A stretch of DNA of 64,000 nt from Halicephalobus mephisto. Its lineage: Eukaryota; Nematoda; Chromadorea; Rhabditida; Panagrolaimidae. The stretch lies in NCBI GenBank assembly GCA_009193035.1, contig SWDT01000061.1:372001-436000 (forward strand), read 5' to 3'. The notes below the pieces were generated by a model. The model saw nothing but the letters and a program-made list of their open reading frames with translations, searched no databases and was not told the DNA's origin. Both the position numbers and the translations under genes were made by a program. Of this stretch, positions 44,334-54,752 are shown one piece after another (the stretch's first letter is position 1; each line of letters begins with the position of its first letter).

Positions 44334-45460
44334 TTAAACCATTGGAGTTGAACTTGAAGCTGCCGGATTAGGTGCTGGATTTTCTTCGATAACAGCGGTA
44401 GAAGAAGTAGCATTACTTTCACCATGAGTGTGTCTTGGTAGGACTCTGACGTTGCTGTTTCCGGTTTCGATGTCGTCATCATCGTAATCTTCGTCTTCGT
44501 CATCGCCAGTAGCATCTTCATCGCTTTTTTGGTCGTTATTTGTGTCTTGTCTTGCTCGGCTTTTTCCTAAAAGTCCGTCAGCCGACATGACACGGTAAAG
44601 AAGGATGGTGTTCACAGTTGCCAAACTGACAATAACCAAAAATGTGACGACAGTGTAATACCATGCCATTTGCCAAGCTTCTGTGAACTGCCATTTGAGA
44701 AGATAGGCGGAAACAGCCATCCGGAAAATCATAAAAGTAACAATATTCAGGAGAGCAATCATCTTGAATGCGACGCTCTTTTTGGGTTGACGATATAGGT
44801 TCATGAGAGATCGAGAATGAAGGAAAATCGAATTCAACTCCATCAGAAGCCCAAAAACAACGACGGCAAGGAACTTTTGCGTAACAAGCGTAGTCATGAA
44901 GGCAGTAATAACCACGACGTGATGGAAGAGCAGCTCAATGATTCGAACACTTCTTTCGTTGATCAGAAGATCAACCAGATCATGGGCAATGTAACCAAAA
45001 CTCATGTAAATCTAAAAACTTTTTTAAAACAATTAAATATAAAAAACAAACCAAATACAGGGCGAACTGATTGCGAAATTTGACCATGTCGTCGAATATC
45101 TGGTAATTGACGATGGTGTACAAGGCCCAGATGCCCGAAATAGCGGAATGAATCAATGAAACTGCTTCATTTGAGATTCTCCATTTCTTGTTAGGTGGGA
45201 CGACTTGGATATCTTGAGAATCTGGAGGATGCCGCCTGCGGCTTCGACGAGCAAATCTGAAGTACGAGAAGGTCCGGAAGGTACATTTCCCGAACAAATA
45301 CCATCTGACTGCGAATTGTAGGATTCGGAAACATGCAAAAGATAAAATGACCTAAAAATAACAAAAATAAATAAAAATTCATATATGAAAAAATTCGAAA
45401 ACTTACATAAAAAGTGACTTCTCCAACACCCTTCCAGTCGATATCGTCCAAGAAGCTCAT
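44334..45460 (-). CDS. TLC-domain membrane protein (TLCD1/2-like)
   Basis: Minus-strand exons 45460-45407, 45351-45052 and 45011-44334 give 343 residues. A multi-pass TLC (TRAM/LAG1/CLN8) domain spans about residues 75-290, with the characteristic GYIAHDLVDLL, ELLFHHVVVITAF (His-His pair) and ELNSIFLHSR motifs. TLCD1/2 proteins, including FLD-1 in C. elegans, limit incorporation of long polyunsaturated fatty acids into phospholipids and so affect membrane fluidity. The ceramide synthase signature and Hox domain are absent, so it is not a LAG1 enzyme. The C-terminal 60 residues are cytosolic and very acidic (DEDATGDDEDEDYDDDD). An RRSRRRH block (about 50) lies in an early cytosolic loop. Divergent to the MFS gene. 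Confidence 0.8.
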
Positions 45461-46914
45461 TTCTGACGACTGCTCTATCGTCAGAGCCCTTCTAAAAAGT
45501 AAAAATAAAAAAACTTAAAAAATAAAAATTTTCGCGGGTTTTTTAGAAAATAAAGAAAATCGAAAAAATTAAATATTCAATTTCTGAGTTTTTTCAAGTG
45601 CAAAAGTCATCCAAACGTATTCTCGCGGTCGAAGGGACAGAGTTCAAAAAAATGAAATTTAGAAAAAATTAAAAAATTAAAAACTTCTTAAAAAGTGAAA
45701 AATAATTTTTAAGAAAACTGGAAAATTGCCAAATTTGGGTTCTCGTCGCGAAAGACGCGCGCCAATTTATCCAAAAAAATTACAAACTGATATAAAATTA
45801 CTAAAATTCGTTTTCGTAATTAATCTGAATAAAAATAGAAATTGCGGATTAAAAAACGTAAATCTCGGATAAGTATCCTAGGAACGGAAATATCAACTTT
45901 GAAATCCAAAAAATCAACGGACTGAAATCAACAGTTGGAAATCCATCAAATAAATGCCAGCACCTGATCTGCTTGATTCATCAACGTTCAAATAAACTAA
46001 AAACTATTGAAAACAATACATCTGACTCATCAAATTCGAGAATCAGCGGTGTGGGCCAGAAATCAAATATCATTGTTGATAAAAAAAAACCCAAAAAAAA
46101 TTCAATATTCTCCAAAAAAACAATTTAATAAAATATTTAAAAAACACAAATCTGTTTTTCGGTCAAACAGAAATTTTTTAAAATTTTAAATTCCAAAGTT
46201 GACGACCGCGTGGACAGTTGTTCTTGTTTCTTCCTCGTTTGACTGGCCGAGTTTGAGGAATTTTTAAACAAAAAATAAAATTCATTTTGGTTCGTAGAAC
46301 TCACGTAAATGCTATAGAAAACACGGCAAACTAAACAAAACGAAAAATTACAAAACTAAAATTTTTTAAAGAAATTTGTGTTCATCGATTACAAATGGCG
46401 TCGGGCCAGTCATATCGTCTCGAAGGGACGCGCGGCCAGTTTATCCCTTTGTGGACATCAAAAACCAACTCCCCATCTTATCTTTTAGTAAAAAACGGAA
46501 AGAGTTTTAAAAAAACCGTCCGAGACCCGTCCGGCGACGGAAGAGCCAGATATTCCATTTATGGACAAACAGACTTAACTCGGAGACGTTTTTTCCCAAA
46601 AAGCACATGCAGGACGGCATTTCCGTTTCTGTGATGTGTTTTAAATCGAGAAAAAGACAAGTCTGGTTTAAGCATGTTTGGCAAAACACAAAGATTAAAG
46701 ATTTGCATGGCCGAATATTGTCCCGTAACGATTGAAAAACAATAAAATTCTGAATTTGTTTTGTGGATCTCGTTGCGTGGAGCTGCAAAACTGGTTTTTT
46801 GCATTCCTTCGATTTTTTCGTCGGGAATCTCGTGTCCTTGATTTATTTGATTGATTTCATTTCTAGATCCGGCAAAAATGCAATAATTAATTCGAAAACA
46901 ATCGAAAATTAACC
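45461..46914. other. Divergent intergenic region, TLC gene and MFS gene
   Basis: 1.45 kb. GC-rich flecks at 45620 (TTCTCGCGGTCGAAGGGACA) and 45740 (TCTCGTCGCGAAAGACGCGC) may be regulatory. 46395-46634 (+) and 46507-46804 (-) hold overlapping short frames with no family features. I see no supported gene. Confidence 0.5.
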
Positions 46915-49489
46915 ATGTCCAAGTTCCGACATACGAACTTGGCCATATTCACGGGACAATTCGGCTACATCATCCTCCATACTTGTTTTCTTTTCTACTA
47001 TGTTAAAGTTTTCCTCAACGTCTTCAAAGTCAACGAGTACTGGTTCAACATCGCTCAATTACTGTACATGGTCTGGAATGCGATCAACGATCCGCTGTTC
47101 GGGTATTTACAAGTAAAAATTTCCTTTATTTTTCGATTTCCATATATCAATTTGTTTATTTACAGGATGTCGGAGGCACATGGATGAAATCTAGGTCGAA
47201 AATATTTTCCTATTTCGGTCCTCCGTTGTCTTTGTCGTTTTTGGTTCTCTGGTTTCCTTGGGGAGACGAGAGGAGCCCCCCGTGGGTAGAGGGCCTCCAC
47301 CTGATCGTCGCCCTTTTCCTTTACGATGCTTTTTTCAGGTAAAATTGCAAAATTGAGTTTTTCAAAGATCTGTTTTCAGTTGTGTCGGGGTTGCCTGGGG
47401 GGCTCTGTACACGGAGTCGACTAGGGACCACAGGAAGCGCGTGAAAGCCCTGAAGTACTCCCAGATAGCGGTGCTCTGTTCTGTGAATGTGATCGTCGTG
47501 GCTGAGAAGGTTTCACACAGTTTGGACGTGGGTTTTTCGATTTTTGGAGAAATTGATATATGAAAAGTTTTCAGAATTACCGGAATTTCCAGTATTTGTG
47601 CATTATAATCAGCGTTTTGTCCTGTATTTGCTTTTATATAACAGGGAAACTCAGTGCGGAGAGCGGTTCTGCGGCCAAAGAGAAGCTAATTGAAGACGAA
47701 AAAGATCAAAATCAGCAGTCTTTCTCGGGGATTCTGAAGCTGACGAAAGAACTCCTTGGATCGAAGGATTTCCAGGTAATCGTCCTCACAAATTTCATCC
47801 ACAGCTGCCGTTCTGTTGCTCATTTGAATTTTGCCTCGATTGCCGTGGATTTGATCATTCCACAGTCAATTTTGGCCAAAGGATCCTGGCAAATCAGTGT
47901 TTTTTTCGCCGTTTCTACTCTACTGCCACAAATCCTGATAATTGCCAACGAGAAATTGATCGTGAAAAAAGGAGCTTATCGGATAATTCTCTTTGGGTAT
48001 TTTTGTTCAGTTATCTCCGGATTTATGTATTTCCTGAGCTGGAGTCCTTACGTCGTTATGTTTTTCATGATCGTCGACAGTATAACCGTCCATTCCACTG
48101 CTCCGTTGTTTAACATATTTCTGGCTGAATTTACAGAAGACGATGCTACTAGGAACTCCAGAAGGTTGGGATTTTGAATAATTTTAAATTTTTATGAAAT
48201 TTTGAAAAGTAATTTTAAATTTTTATGAAATTTCGAAAAATAATTTTGAATTTTCAAATGGAATTTCGAAAAATAATTTTGAATTTTTATATGGAATTTC
48301 GAAAAATAATTTTGAACTTTTATGAAATTTTGAATAATTTTAAATTTTCGTAAAATTAAAATAATCAAATTTGTAATTTTTGAAGATGAATTTAGAAATT
48401 AAGCTTCAGGATTTGTGGGATCTGAAGTCGGGTTTGAAATTTGACTTTCAGAATCCCCAGAATTCGAAGATAAATTTCCATATCCGACTTCGGATTCAAA
48501 ATTTGCAAATTTTATTTTTCTATTTTTAATTATTTTTATAAGTTTAATATTTAAATTAAGAAATTCAAATTTAAAATAAATTTTTTATGATGAAATTTCA
48601 GAAATACTTTGTCTTCCGTAGTTTTCTCCTTGAATGCTTTAATCATCAAACCGGCCTCATCTGTGGCTCCAGTTGTTATCGTTTACTTACTGAACAGGAA
48701 TGGATATGAGGTAAATTTCGAAATAATCCTTACATCGAAATCTGTAGAAAATTCGACATCAAAATCAAATCTGCAAATTGCACGCAACGTTTGGGTAAAT
48801 TGATCGAATTTTTAAATTTATGGAGATTTCGAAATCAAAGTTAAACTTGCAGATTGCACGCAACATTTAAACAAATTGATGGATATTAACATCAAAGTTA
48901 AACTTGCAAATTGCACGCAAAATTTAGGCAGATGGATCAAAATCTGAAAATTTCGAAATCAAAATAAAATTTGCAGATTGCACGCAACATTTAGGTAGAC
49001 GGATCAGAATCTAAAAATTTCGAAATCAAAATAAAATTTGCATATTGCACGTAAAATTTAGGCAGATGGATCAAAATCTGAAAATTTCGAAATCAAAATA
49101 AAATTTGCAGGTGGATCAGAATCTAAAAATTTCCAAATCAAAGTTAAACTTGCAGATTGCACGCAACATTTAGGCATATCATTTGAAATCGAAGTTGGAA
49201 TAAAATTCGCAATTTGCACGCAACATTCAGGCAGACTGGGTTTTTTAATTGTTATGTGAAAATTAAATTAAATTTTGACTTTTATGTCGACTGTTTTATG
49301 GATTTTGAAACTGATATAATTTATCTTTTTTAGCTCTATCAACATTCGGATGAGAGAACTCCAGAACTTTCTCTATGTATGTTGAGAATAATTTTCGCAA
49401 TTCCACTGATTTTGGGAACGATTCAATTTGTAATTTTCCGGAAGTACTCCATTAGACACAATCAGTCAAATCCTGCTCTGCCTCTTTAG
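46915..49489 (+). CDS. MFS-like transporter, TMEM180/MFSD13A family
   Basis: Six exons, 46915-47112, 47166-47338, 47380-47527, 47575-48164, 48602-48710 and 49334-49489, give 457 residues. About 11-12 hydrophobic spans with the early motif YMVWNAINDPLFGYLQD (a variant of the MFS loop D-P-x-x-G motif of the sugar/cation symporter group). The stretch WGALYTESTRDHRKRVKALKYSQ and the two-half arrangement with a central cytosolic loop (about 185-205, EKLIEDEKDQNQQ) agree with TMEM180. The substrate is unknown for the family. Exon 2 (GDERSPPWVEGLHL) is unusually GC-rich. Intron 5 (623 bases) contains a repeat array. The start is the first ATG in frame; no upstream exon seen. Confidence 0.82.
48755..49245. 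repeat. Tandem repeat with TTGCACGCAA core in MFS gene intron 5
   Basis: About seven units of 60-70 bases: GCAGATTGCACGCAACATTT, AGGCAGATGGATCAAAATCT, GAAAATTTCGAAATCAAAAT. One copy lacks the GCACGC core. A simpler AATTTTTATGAAATTTCGAA series precedes it in intron 4 (48180-48350). Confidence 0.85.
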
Positions 49490-50316
49490 TCTGTATTCGT
49501 TTATCCGGGTTTTTTGCCCAAGACGAGTTGTTTAGACGAACGGTAGTTGATCGTTACTTGTGATACTTGTGTTCTGGACATTTTTCGTTCAAGTCTAACT
49601 CTAGAATTGAAAAACAAAGTGTAATAAGGTAATCGGATCCGGGAATTCAGAATCTTATGTTTCGTGTTATCATAGTTGACTGTCAAAGTTCAATATCAAA
49701 ATTGACAGAATTGGAAGTTGAAATTTTGAATCCTTACGTCATGATGAAGTCTAAGTTTTTCCTATTTCAAAAAGTTGATATATCAAGTTTTATCAATTTA
49801 GATAAGACAGGTTTTTGAAATAGAAGACGTCTGTTTTCTTAAGAAGAAAAATTAAAATTTCAATTTCTGATAGTCAACTTTGAGATCGAACTTTGAGATC
49901 GAACTTTAAAGTTGAACTTTGAGGTCGAACTTTGAAGTTAAACTTTGAGGTCGAACTTTGATGGCCAACTTTGAGATCGAACTCTGACCGTCAACTTTGA
50001 TAATACGAAGCACTGGATTCTGAAGACTAATTTCCAATTCTAAAACACCTAAAATTTTATTCTGAAGCTCCGAAAAATAAAAATTTACCTAAAATAGCAT
50101 TTAAAATTATTTAATTTTCGAATTAAAGTTAGAATTGGAACACAAATGTCACATAACCGATTATTATTATTCTAGTCTTTCGTGCATAGAATTCACTTTA
50201 TTTCGTTTTTTTTCAGGAAAGAAATTTTTTGGACGAAAATTTAAAAAAAAATAAAAATTGACAGATATGCAGAAAAAAGAAAGAAGCAAATCCGAATTTT
50301 ACCTAAAAATTGATTT
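49490..50316. repeat. Convergent region with AACTTTGA array
   Basis: 3' flanks of the MFS gene (+) and rab-27 (-). 49675-49995 has about a dozen AACTTTGA/TCAAAGTT sites, densest at 49885-49995 as GAGGTCGAACTTTGA units. The remainder is AT-rich with no gene seen. Confidence 0.7.
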
Positions 50317-51632
50317 TTAGCAGTTTGCACAATAGGCAGAATATGAATTTTTTGGATTTAAATCAGCATCATCTACAGTAATTCGTCCTGCCATTCCACC
50401 ACTTCCTAAATATTCAGCAGGAAGTTCACCATCAACAGATGCTTGTATTCTTTGCATAACCATATCGAGTAAACAATCAACACTTTTTTCAACATTTGTT
50501 GATGTACAAGCTGATGTTTCGAAATAAGGTAATCCTAGTTGATCTGCAAGTTGTTTAGCTCTAGCTGTGCTTACTTGTCTTCGGTTTTCGAGATCTGCTT
50601 TGTTTCCACAGAGGATTATATCCGGGGTTTCACAATAGGCATGGATCTAGAATTTTAAGGATTACTGTAACTTTAGAAAATTAGGAAATTTAAAGGTTAC
50701 TGTAACTTTAGGAAATTAAGAAATTTAAGGGTTACTGTAACTATAAGAAATTAAGAAATTTAAAGATTACTGTAACTTTTAAAAATTAAGAAATTCAAGG
50801 GTTACTGTAACTATAAGAAATTAAGAAATCCAAGGGTTACTGTAACTTCGAAAAATTAAGAAATTCGAATGTTACTGTAACTTCGAAAAATTAAGAAATT
50901 CAAAGGTTACTGTAACTTTAGAAAACTCAAAGATTACTGTAATAGGAAACTGTAAAATTATGAGGATTACTGTAGGTACTAGGAAGTTACGAAATTATAA
51001 AGATTACTGTAAATGTTGGAAAGTCATGGGATTATGAAGATTACTGTAGATATTTAACAATTACCTTCAATTGTGAAAGCCAGTCTCGGATGTTCAAAAA
51101 ACTTTGTTCATTTGTGATGTCGAAAATTAAAATAAATCCCATAGCGTCTCTGAAGAAAGCCGTTGTGAGACTTCTGAATCTCTCTTGTCCAGCTGTATCC
51201 CATAGTTGAAGAAGGACTCTTTGGCCTCTACCTCCAAAACCGCCTCTGGCACTTTTGTAAACGACTTTTTTTTCCTTAAAGTCGATGCCAACAGTCGATA
51301 TGAACTGACCCGTGAAAGTGTTGTCAGTATACCGGTGCTGTAAATATAAATAAAAAATATAAAAAAATTCAAAAAAACAAAAAAAATAAAAATTTAAAAT
51401 TTAAAAAAATATAAAATATAAAAAAATTCAAAAAAAAATAAAAATTTAAAATTTAAAAAAATTTAAAATAAAAAATCTAAAAAAACAAAAAAAATTTTAA
51501 ATTAAAAATTTTAAAAAATTAAAGAAAAATAAAAATTTTTAAAATATTTAAAAAACTGACCAAAAAAGATGTTTTTCCGACTCCACTGTCTCCTAAAGCG
51601 AGAAATTTAATCAAGTAATCGTAATCTGACAT
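50317..51632 (-). CDS. rab-27: Rab27 small GTPase
   Basis: Minus-strand exons 51632-51561, 51337-51065 and 50646-50317 give 224 residues. GTPase motifs: P-loop GDSGVGKT at 14-21, switch [30 protein letters not shown] and [17 protein letters not shown] and the insert between switch I and WDTAGQ ([17 protein letters not shown]) are hallmarks of Rab27. Rab27 (AEX-6 in C. elegans) drives docking of dense-core and other secretory vesicles and acts in defecation and neurosecretion. The C-terminus is CANC; Rab27 usually ends with a closely spaced Cys pair, so prenylation presumably uses these two, though spacing is wider than CxC. Intron 2 is almost wholly a 41-base tandem repeat. Confidence 0.95.
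50650..51060. repeat. 41-base tandem repeat in rab-27 intron 2
   Basis: About ten units of GGTTACTGTAACTTTAGAAA followed by ATTAAGAAATTTAA. The TACTGTAA core is kept in all units while spacers vary. Isolated TACTGTAG motifs are scattered through introns and flanks across the window. Confidence 0.85.
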
Positions 51633-53444
51633 TTTTTGGGGATGGGCAGTGATTCGAAGATTTCTGGATTGATATTATTTGAGAAATATGCTTAATTCTG
51701 AAATTACAGCCCCCAAACGGCCATCTCAAGCAGAATTCGTCACTTTCCTGTTTTCTCACCTGTAAAAGCAAAAATATTAAAAAAAATAAAATATTAAAAA
51801 AAATATATTATTTAAAAAAAATAAAATATATTAAAAAAAATAAAATATTAAAAAAAATATATTATTTAAAAGAAATATATTATTTAGAAAAATAAAATAT
51901 TTTAGAAAAATAAAATATTAAAAAAATATTATTAAAAAAAATAAATTATTTTAAAAACCATTATTATTGAAAATATTACTTTAAAAATTATTGTTATTTT
52001 AAAAAGTAATTTTTTAAATGCAAATTTTTAGTTTTTCAAAAAAAGAAAAATTTTTAAGTGGTATTTTTAAAATTACATTAAAAAGATTATTTTTTTAAAA
52101 TTGTTTCAAGAAAAATTTTCAGAACTTTTTAGAGACTTCTGAAATTCTCGATTTCAGATGTTCGTTTCAAATTTCCACGACATTTTGAAATATTTCAGAA
52201 ATTTCTAAAAAATCAAAAAAAATCAAAAAAAATTCAAAAATCTAAAAAAATCTAAAAATTCAAAAAAATTGTTTAAATTTATAAAATTCTAAAATTCTTT
52301 ATGGAATTCTAGAATGTTCGAAAAATTCACAAAATTTCAGAAATCTTAAAATTTTTGAAGATTTTCAGAAATTCAAATTCGATTTTGAAATTTTCTAATT
52401 TCAAAAATTTCATAGAACTCTTATAAGTTCTGTAACATTATAGAATTCTAAAATTCCTCTAATCTTTTTTTGAATTTTTTGGCTTTAAAAATTTCCATAA
52501 AATTCTATAATGTTCGAAATTTAAAAAAAATTCTAAAAATTTTCTAAAATTTTTTTTGAATTTTCTGATTTTAAAAATTTCCATAAAATTCAGGAATGTT
52601 CGAAAATTTTAGAGATTTTAAAAATTTTCATAAAATTGTAGAATGTTCGAAAATTTTAAGAAAATTCTGAAAATTTTCAATAAATTCTATAATGTTCGAA
52701 AATTTTAGAAATTCTGAAACTTATCTAAAATTTTTTCGAAAATCTTCAAAAACTTAAAATTTATCATTGAATTCAGGAAGTTTCTGGTAACTGTCCTAGA
52801 GTTCCAGTCAGTCAAAAAATGGAAAAAGCGGCTTTTCCGGTTGAAAACGAAAGATCTAAAAAAATCAATTTTCTGTCGCCAAGGGGAGCGATAACAAAAA
52901 TAAAATTATTTCAGAGACCCTTGGAAACTTCGAATATTAATTTATTCGATTCAATTTTATACATTTAGATGAATTTAAAATTTTTTTATTTTATAAAAAA
53001 AAAATAAAAAAATGGTAAATCCAAAAAAAAAAAAACGAGGAAAAAGTGGCACGAGTTTGACGCAGTCTGTCGGGGCCGGCTTATCGATCTTGGCCAGGCC
53101 TTCTTTCCAAATAAAACTGGCCCAGGACGAGTTGCCAGAGGAAATGACACGCCCCCTTTTATTTTTACTATTAAAAATGGACTGACTTTCTAAATTACGC
53201 AATGCAAAATTTTTCACAAAGCCTAAGGCAGCTTTCGAGGAATTTCGACAACATTGGCCTTCAAAAAACAGAAATTAAAAATAATTAAGTTTTTCATTTT
53301 AATTGAATTTGTCAGAATTCGAAAAAAAGGTTTGGAGATTTTCGAAGATATTGTAGAAAATTCTAGATGTAAATTTTGGAACATTTTAGGATTTTGTGGA
53401 AATTTTTAAGTTTCTAAAATTCATTGAAAAATGAAATTTTTAAT

Positions 53445-53660
53445 AATTTTACAGTAGTTTTTGAAAATTTTCAGAATTTGATAAAAAAAGAAATTTTTAA
53501 TAATTTTACAGTAATTTTTGAAAATTTTCAGAATTTGATAAAAAAAATAAAATTTTTAATAATTTTACAGTAGTTTTTGAAAATTTTCAGAATTTGATAA
53601 AAAATGAAATTTTTAATAATTTTACAGTAGTTTTTGAAAATTTAAAAATTTGATAAAAAT
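53445..53660. repeat. Four-copy tandem repeat, period about 60
   Basis: Units: AAATTTTTAATAATTTTACA, GTAGTTTTTGAAAATTTTCA, GAATTTGATAAAAAA. Very regular, AT-rich. Confidence 0.85.
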
Positions 53661-54329
53661 TTTCGAAAATTTCTTTGAAATTCCAAAACTTCAAAGTTTC
53701 CAGAATCCAGTGGAAACTTCTGGAGATAGTTTTTAGGGTATTCTAGAATAAGGTAGAAAATTTTTTAATTTTCTAGAATTCCGAAAATTTCTAAAATCTT
53801 TCAAAATTTAATTGAAATTTATAAAATTCCAGAATTTTTAATTAAATTTTGTAATTTCTAAAATTATAGAATTTGAAAATTTTCGAAATATTCAAAAATT
53901 CAAAAAATTCGAAGTTTCGTGGAGGCTTCTGAAATTCAATTCTCCAGAATCTAATGAAAGGTTTTAGAATATTCTAGACTCCAGTGGAGACTTTTGAACT
54001 CAATATTGGAAATCAAAAATTCCGGAATTTTCTAGAAGGTTCTGGAACTTTTTGAAACAATTCAGTCCATTTTTGGATTTTATAATAAACAAAATCCCGT
54101 AGAACTTTCCAAAAATCTTCCAAAATTTACCGCAAATTTGGAATTAAAAAATTTCAAAAATTCACTTCAACAAAACTCCATAAAAATCCTCACTTTTAAT
54201 TTTCACAATAACGTCATTCCTTAGATTCCTGGGCAGGAACGAGTGAGAGTGAAAAAAATGAATAAAAACGATAAAACCGGGCAATCACCTCCAAAGTTGA
54301 CTCGCTTTATTCTTATTCGATAACAAATG

Positions 54330-54570
54330 AACTCTCTCTCGTTCAAGGAAGCGAGTAAATTCTCTCTCTCGTTCAAGGAAGCGAGTGAATTCTCTCTCTC
54401 TCGGTCATGGAAGCGAGTGAATTCTCTCTCTCGGTCATGGAAGCGAGTGGATTCTCTCTCTCGGTCATGGAAGCGAGTGGATTCTCTCTCCCTCGGTCAT
54501 GGAAGCGAGTGAATTCTCTCTCTCTCGTTCAAGGAAGCGAGTGGATTCTCTCGCGCTCGTTCGGAGACTC
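54330..54570. repeat. 31-base GA/CT-rich minisatellite
   Basis: Seven units of GAATTCTCTCTCTCGGTCAT followed by GGAAGCGAGT (or GTTCAAGGAAGCGAGT). Encodes Ser/Arg-rich peptide in several frames, which is a repeat artefact. Lies just past the 3' end of the 1000-residue gene. Confidence 0.9.
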
Positions 54571-54752
54571 GAGTAAACTGTCTTCCTTCTTTACTTATAA
54601 ACTAACAATTTTACAGATGAAATGGCAAATCTGGCTAATCAGTGGGTTTTTGATGACAAACGATTTTCCCAAATTGCAAATTTGTTTCAAAAAATTCCAC
54701 AAAACATCCATTTCTAACTTTTTATAGCAATAAAATGAACAATGTACAAAAA

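Larger units (their letters stand above)
51633..54752. other. Long gene-free region upstream of rab-27
   Basis: 51750-52000 is nearly pure A/T. 52120-52780 is a decayed TTCAGAAATT/GAATGTTCGAAAATT series. 53030-53230 is GC-richer (CAGTCTGTCGGGGCCGGCTT) with an 80-codon minus-strand frame that I do not accept. 53330-54060 holds GATTCTGGAA-type repeats. A possible leader acceptor for rab-27 is TTTTTACAG near 51763 or TAATTTCAG near 51705 (minus). Confidence 0.55.

Noticed and set aside
46395..46804. Short frames on both strands before the MFS gene
   Set aside because: Mutually overlapping, no family features, no splice partners.
52975..53217. 80-codon minus-strand frame
   Set aside because: Ends in poly-Phe from an A-rich tract; no motif or splice context.
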